64,000 bases of DNA from Amycolatopsis orientalis DSM 40040 = KCTC 9412 (GTDB lineage Bacteria; Actinomycetota; Actinomycetes; Mycobacteriales; Pseudonocardiaceae): positions 1 through 64,000 of the forward strand of contig NZ_ASJB01000065.1 of assembly GCF_000478275.1 (NCBI RefSeq). Reading direction: 5' to 3'. How positions within the stretch are numbered: position 1 is the stretch's first letter; the number at the start of each line of letters is the position of its first letter. Under the pieces are notes generated by a model, which saw only the letters and a list, made by a program, of their open reading frames with translations, ran no database searches and had not been told where the DNA came from. The translations under genes and the position numbers were made by a program. Positions 60,358 to 64,000 of the stretch are shown here, piece after piece.

Positions 60358-61508
60358 CAGGACACCCCCGCCGCGGCCAGCAGCGGCCGCATCCGGGCGA
60401 CGGCGAGCTCCGGATCGGCGAGCACCCCGGCGGCGTCCGCCAGGCGCAGCAGCTCGGCCAGATGCGTGATGGACCGGGCGGATTCGCGGCCCGCGACCAT
60501 GCGGAAATGGTTCTGGTGCCCGTTGAGATAGGCGAGGAAGACGACGCCGGTCTTGTAGTTCCTCGTCGGCGCGCGGAAAATCGCCCGGCTGAGCGCCACC
60601 GTCGGATCCAGCAGACCGTGGAATCCGGCCGTGTCACCTTCGTCGAGCCGGGCGAGCGCGGCCCCCGCGACCTGCGCGACGGCGTCGAAAATGCCCAGTA
60701 GTGCTTCACTGTGGCCCTGGTCGTCACCGGCGATCAGTTCCGGATAGTTGAAGTCGTCGCCGGTGTAGCACGCGACGCCCTCGGGCAGCGCGCGGCGGAA
60801 CTCGGTCTCGATCGAGGCGTCGAGCACCGAAACCTTCACTCCCGCGATCACCCCGGCGTGGTCGGTGCAGAGCCTGCCCAGTTCGCGGGCGGCGTCACGG
60901 ACGTCGCGGTGACCCCAGTAGCCGGCCAGTGCCGGGTCGAACTGCTCGCCCAGCCAGTGCAGCAGGACCGGGCTGCCCGCGCCGGAGAGCAGTTTCCCGT
61001 ACGCGGCATGGTAATCCTCGGGACCGGACGCCGAGGCGGCCAGCGCGCGGCTGGCCATCACGACCGGGATGGCCCCGGCTTCGCCGACCAGGTCCAGCTG
61101 TTCCCGCCATGCGTCCACAATGGACTCGGAAGTCGCGTCACCGGCGGGAAGCTGATCGGTTCCGACCCCCGCGACCCAGGGCCGCCCGGCCGCGAGCGCG
61201 CCCGTGCGCCGGATGAGGTCCTTGGTGGTCGTCCAGTCCAGGCCCATCCCGCGCTGCGCGGTGTCCATCGCCTCGGCCACGCCGAGTCCGCAGGACCACA
61301 GGTGCTCGCGGAAGGCGAGCGTCGTCTCCCAGTCCAGCACCGCGCCTTCCTCGGGATCGGTGGGGGCGAGGGGGTCGGCGACCACGTGCGCGGCCGCGTA
61401 GGCGATCCGGGAGGACGGGGGTGCCGCCGGTTTCGCGGGCGTTTCCGCCCCTCGCGGCGTCCAGTCCGCCAGTCCGCCGTCGGCGGTGGGCAGGGCGATC
61501 AAGGTCAT
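60357..61508 (-). CDS. DUF993 (dihydrodipicolinate synthase-like) family protein
   Basis: A 383-residue protein matching the DUF993 group, a branch of the DapA aldolase superfamily usually found beside isomerases and oxidoreductases in carbohydrate clusters. I see TIM-barrel-type segments (AGVGTDQLPAGD, VMASRALA, GVKVSVLDAS, GVACYTGDDFNYPEL), with the Lys of VKVS as a candidate Schiff-base residue. The reaction is not known. GGAGACCCG precedes ATG 61508. It is the first gene of a two-gene operon under a LacI-type operator. Confidence 0.83.
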   Translation of the reverse strand: MTLIALPTADGGLADWTPRGAETPAKPAAPPSSRIAYAAAHVVADPLAPTDPEEGAVLDWETTLAFREHLWSCGLGVAEAMDTAQRGMGLDWTTTKDLIRRTGALAAGRPWVAGVGTDQLPAGDATSESIVDAWREQLDLVGEAGAIPVVMASRALAASASGPEDYHAAYGKLLSGAGSPVLLHWLGEQFDPALAGYWGHRDVRDAARELGRLCTDHAGVIAGVKVSVLDASIETEFRRALPEGVACYTGDDFNYPELIAGDDQGHSEALLGIFDAVAQVAGAALARLDEGDTAGFHGLLDPTVALSRAIFRAPTRNYKTGVVFLAYLNGHQNHFRMVAGRESARSITHLAELLRLADAAGVLADPELAVARMRPLLAAAGVS

Positions 61509-61530
61509 CGGGTCTCCGTGGCGCGTGCGT

Positions 61531-61546
61531 GAGAAAGCGCTTTCTC
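61531..61546. promoter_or_regulatory. LacI-family operator
   Basis: GAGAAAGCGCTTTCTC is a perfect 16-bp palindrome with the central CG step typical of LacI-family sites (core GAAAGCGCTTTC). It lies 22 bp before the DUF993 gene start and downstream of the LacI gene, so it should control the DUF993-isomerase operon. Confidence 0.82.
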
Positions 61547-61586
61547 GAACCACGGTAAGTCACCCCGAGGGCCGCACACAAGGGTT

Positions 61587-62627
61587 TCAGCGAGCGGGGG
61601 AGGCGGTGCTGCCACGCAGGACGACCTCGCCGGACATCCGCACCACCCGCGGCCGGGTGCCGGGGGAGGCCTTGAGTGCCAGGTCCATGGCCCGTGCGCC
61701 GAGTTTTTCCAGTGGCAGCGCGACGGTGGTCAACGACGGCGTGAGATCGCGCACTACCGGGATGTCGTCGAAACCGGCGATCGACATCTCGCCGGGTACG
61801 GAGACCCCGGCGTCGCGCAGGGCGGCCATCGCGCCGATCGCCATCACGTCGGTCACCGCGAACACGCATGTCGGCCACTGCTTGCGCGGGCGGGCGAGGA
61901 CCTTCTCCATCGCTTCGTAGCCGCCGTCTCGGGTGAACGCCGCCTCGGCGACGTCGTCCTCACGCAGTTCGACGCCGTGCTCCAGCAGTTCCGCGGCGAA
62001 ACCGTCGAGACGGTCGACGACGGTGGTCAGGCTCCTTGGCCCGGCGAGGACGGCGAACCGCCGATGCCCCTGGTCCAGCAGCACCTTCGCCAGCGCGGCG
62101 CCACCGCCCCGGTTGTCGGGCTGGACGGTGTCCACCTTGAGCCCCCGGTGCCTGCTGACCGCGGCGACGTGCCCGCCGCCGCGCCGGTACGGCTCGAGTT
62201 CGGCGGCCATCGCCTTCTCCCACGCCTTGTCCTCGAAGGCGGAGCCGATCAGCAGGATGGCCGAGGCGCGCTGGGCGCGCAGCGTGGAGACGTAGGCGAC
62301 TTCCTTGGCCGGATCGCGGAACGTGCTCGCGAGCATCACCAGAAGGTCGTTCTCGCTCGCCACGCGCATGATCCCGCCCGCGATGGCGGCGAAATACGGG
62401 TCGCCGACGTCGTGACAGATCACCCCGACGGTCGGCTGTGAGCCACCGGCCAACGCCTGAGCGTGAGCATTGGGGGTGTAGGAAAGGTCGGCCGCCGCGG
62501 CGATCACCCGTTCGCGGAGATCCCCCCGGACGGTGGCGGTGCCGTTGAGTACGCGGGACGCTGTCGCGAGCGACACGTCCGCGGTGCGCGCCACATCTTC
62601 CAGCGTCACGTGGGGGCGGGCCTTCAT
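61587..62627 (-). CDS. LacI family transcriptional regulator
   Basis: A 346-residue repressor. The N-terminal helix-turn-helix and hinge are VTLEDVARTADVSLATASRVLNGTATVRGDLRERVIAAAADLSYTPNAHAQAL, ending in the hinge helix that inserts in a central CG step. The periplasmic-binding-like effector domain covers residues 65-340. It should bind the operator at 61531-61546 and release it on binding a sugar or sugar derivative. It is upstream of, and on the same strand as, the genes it probably controls. Confidence 0.93.
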   Translation of the reverse strand: MKARPHVTLEDVARTADVSLATASRVLNGTATVRGDLRERVIAAAADLSYTPNAHAQALAGGSQPTVGVICHDVGDPYFAAIAGGIMRVASENDLLVMLASTFRDPAKEVAYVSTLRAQRASAILLIGSAFEDKAWEKAMAAELEPYRRGGGHVAAVSRHRGLKVDTVQPDNRGGGAALAKVLLDQGHRRFAVLAGPRSLTTVVDRLDGFAAELLEHGVELREDDVAEAAFTRDGGYEAMEKVLARPRKQWPTCVFAVTDVMAIGAMAALRDAGVSVPGEMSIAGFDDIPVVRDLTPSLTTVALPLEKLGARAMDLALKASPGTRPRVVRMSGEVVLRGSTASPAR

Positions 62628-62665
62628 CGATCCTCCAAGCTGGCGTTTGGGGCATAGTGGCGGAC

Positions 62666-64000
62666 ATGCGCGGCCTTTACCCGGAAATCGAACCTTACGT
62701 CCAAGGGATGTTGCCTGTCGGTGACGGCAATGAGATCTATTGGGAGGAATGCGGCGATCCCGAGGGTAAACCGGTGATCTTTCTCCACGGTGGCCCGGGA
62801 GGTGGTATCAACCCGAGGCACCGCAGGCTGTTCGATCCGGAGCGCTACCGGATCGTCCTTTTCGATCAGCGCGGCTGCGGGCGCAGCACCCCGAACTGCG
62901 CCACCCCGGAGGCGGATCTTTCGGTCAACACGACCTGGCACCTCGTCGACGACATCGAGCGGCTGCGCGCACATCTCGACATCGAACACTGGATGGTCTT
63001 CGGCGGCTCGTGGGGGAGTGTGCTCGGGCTGACCTACGCGGAAACGCATCCGGACCGGGTCACCGAACTCGTCCTGCGCGGAGTGGCCACCTTACGGGTG
63101 AAAGAACTGCAATGGCTTTTCGGCGGCGGAGCGGCCTTCCTCTTCCCCGAGGCGTGGTCCCGCTTCCTGGACCCGGTGCCGTATTCGCGCCGCCAGGAGA
63201 ACCTGATCGAGGTCTACCACGAACTCCTGCACCATCCGGATCCCGCGGTGCACGGACCTGCCGCGGTCGCGTGGAGCCGGTGGGAGGGCGAAACGGTCAA
63301 ACTGCGCCCGCGCGAGGAGGTGATCGACGCGTTCTCCGAGCCGGAGTTCGCGCTCGCCATCGCCAGGATCGAGAACCACTACTTCCGGCACGGCGGCTGG
63401 CTGGCCGAAGATCAGCTGTTCCGGGACGCCGGGAAGCTCCGGGGCATCCCGTGCGTTCTCGTCCAAGGACGCTACGACGTGGTCACCCCGGCCATCACCG
63501 CCTGGGAGCTCAGCCAGGTGCTCCCCGGTGCGGAACTGGTGATGGTCGGCGACTCGGGTCACGCGTTCGACGAACCCGGCACCCTGCACGAGTTGATCAG
63601 CGCGACCGACCGGTTCGCGTCAAACTGGCAGGGCGCCGCGGCACCACAGGACGAGGAGAGGAACACACGCATGCTTTTCGGTGACGAGCACGTCCGTCGC
63701 TACGAGGAGACCGATGGCGAGGTGGGACACGACTGGGAGAAGGGCGCGCCCTGCCTCATCCTCACCACCAAGGGCCGTAAGACCGGCGAGGACCGCAAGT
63801 TCGCGCTGATCTACCAGTTCGACGACGGCGACAACCCGGTCATCGTCGCCTCGAAGGGCGGCGCGCCGGAGCACCCCGGCTGGTACAAGAACCTCGTGGC
63901 GAACCCCGAGGTGAAGGTCCAGGTCAAGGCGGACAAGTTCACCGCGCGGGCCCGGACCATCGAGGGCGAGGAGCGCGCGAAGCTGTGGGAGAAGCTGGCC
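62666..64000 (+). CDS. Proline iminopeptidase fused in frame to a Ddn-type domain (partial)
   Basis: Residues 1-319 are a proline iminopeptidase: HGGPGGG near 41-47, FDQRGCGRS (67-75), nucleophile Ser115 in GGSWGS, Asp271 in GRYDVVTP, His299 in DSGHAF. It should remove N-terminal proline from peptides. The frame has no stop codon after this domain. It continues through a 16-residue linker (WQGAAAPQDEERNTR) into a deazaflavin (F420)-dependent nitroreductase-like domain from Met336, and is still open at the window end, 445 codons in. Either a true fusion or two genes with a lost stop is possible. Confidence 0.82.
   Translation, partial: MRGLYPEIEPYVQGMLPVGDGNEIYWEECGDPEGKPVIFLHGGPGGGINPRHRRLFDPERYRIVLFDQRGCGRSTPNCATPEADLSVNTTWHLVDDIERLRAHLDIEHWMVFGGSWGSVLGLTYAETHPDRVTELVLRGVATLRVKELQWLFGGGAAFLFPEAWSRFLDPVPYSRRQENLIEVYHELLHHPDPAVHGPAAVAWSRWEGETVKLRPREEVIDAFSEPEFALAIARIENHYFRHGGWLAEDQLFRDAGKLRGIPCVLVQGRYDVVTPAITAWELSQVLPGAELVMVGDSGHAFDEPGTLHELISATDRFASNWQGAAAPQDEERNTRMLFGDEHVRRYEETDGEVGHDWEKGAPCLILTTKGRKTGEDRKFALIYQFDDGDNPVIVASKGGAPEHPGWYKNLVANPEVKVQVKADKFTARARTIEGEERAKLWEKLA
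63671..64000 (+). CDS. Possible independent start of the Ddn-type domain (partial)
   Basis: ATG 63671 is in the same frame as the upstream peptidase and has GAGGAGAGG about 9 nt before it, so the nitroreductase-like domain may also be made alone. The sequence APCLILTTKGRKTGEDRKFAL, then ASKGGAPEHPGWYKNLVANPEV, matches the Ddn family, which uses reduced F420 to reduce quinones or nitro compounds. The 3' end is outside the window. This entry is an alternative reading of part of the entry above. Confidence 0.55.
   Translation, partial: MLFGDEHVRRYEETDGEVGHDWEKGAPCLILTTKGRKTGEDRKFALIYQFDDGDNPVIVASKGGAPEHPGWYKNLVANPEVKVQVKADKFTARARTIEGEERAKLWEKLA

Overview
The window reads as chromosomal DNA from a high-GC actinomycete, most probably Pseudonocardiales and Amycolatopsis-like. 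The evidence is strong G/C bias at third codon positions, frequent GTG starts, many 1-4 nt start/stop overlaps, start codons 6-10 nt after a TANNNT box (leaderless style), and typical families (Eis-type acetyltransferase, GPP34/GOLPH3-like protein, F420/Ddn-type domain, WYL, PaaX, HxlR and FCD regulators). The genus is inferred from gene content and from a set of dispersed palindromes. I see no rRNA, tRNA, CRISPR array, integrase, transposase or phage module. One small gene (26342-26740) looks compositionally foreign.

Layout. 0.1-9.4 kb: Eis-like acetyltransferase, methylthioribose-1-phosphate isomerase (mtnA) divergent to RidA, PIG-L deacetylase, dienelactone hydrolase/arginase-family pair, TrpB2-like enzyme, membrane GGDEF protein, MFS exporter. 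9.5-19.3 kb: VanW-type membrane protein, IlvD/Edd sugar-acid dehydratase divergent to an FCD regulator, metallophosphoesterase, HhH-PHP protein, GH46 chitosanase, GPP34 protein, APC permease with an overlapping acetyltransferase. 19.3-26.3 kb: small exported protein, structured RNA-like leader, CPA2 antiporter, lactate monooxygenase-like flavoenzyme, HrpA helicase. 26.3-36.5 kb: Cys-rich membrane protein, family A DNA polymerase, acyl-CoA ligase, XRE regulator divergent to a subtilase, an SDR/phosphotransferase/histidine phosphatase/SMP-30 run. 36.5-38 kb: VOC protein divergent to a WYL regulator.

38-44.6 kb is the most coherent metabolic region. A PaaX-type regulator, tryptophan 2,3-dioxygenase and kynureninase overlap on the plus strand. 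Divergently, a creatininase-family amidohydrolase, benzoate-type CoA ligase, SDR and enoyl-CoA hydratase overlap on the minus strand. Together they suggest tryptophan to kynurenine to anthranilate to aryl-CoA catabolism, with the creatininase-like enzyme in the place expected for kynurenine formamidase.

44.7-53.3 kb: valine dehydrogenase-like enzyme, DUF5302 protein, tandem HxlR regulator divergent to a carotenoid oxygenase with a clear promoter, SCP2-type thiolase, a repeat-rich spacer, alpha/beta hydrolase and two TetR regulators. 53.5-58 kb: a histidine kinase and response regulator flank a three-gene ABC system whose two NBDs are degenerate in different ways. 58-64 kb: Lnt-like acyltransferase, an isomerase/DUF993 operon with a LacI-type operator and LacI regulator, and a proline iminopeptidase reading in frame, without a stop, into a Ddn-type domain that runs off the window.

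Non-coding signal is dominated by palindromes at gene ends. Several contain the stop codon of the adjacent gene and most lie between convergent genes, so they probably serve as bidirectional terminators.
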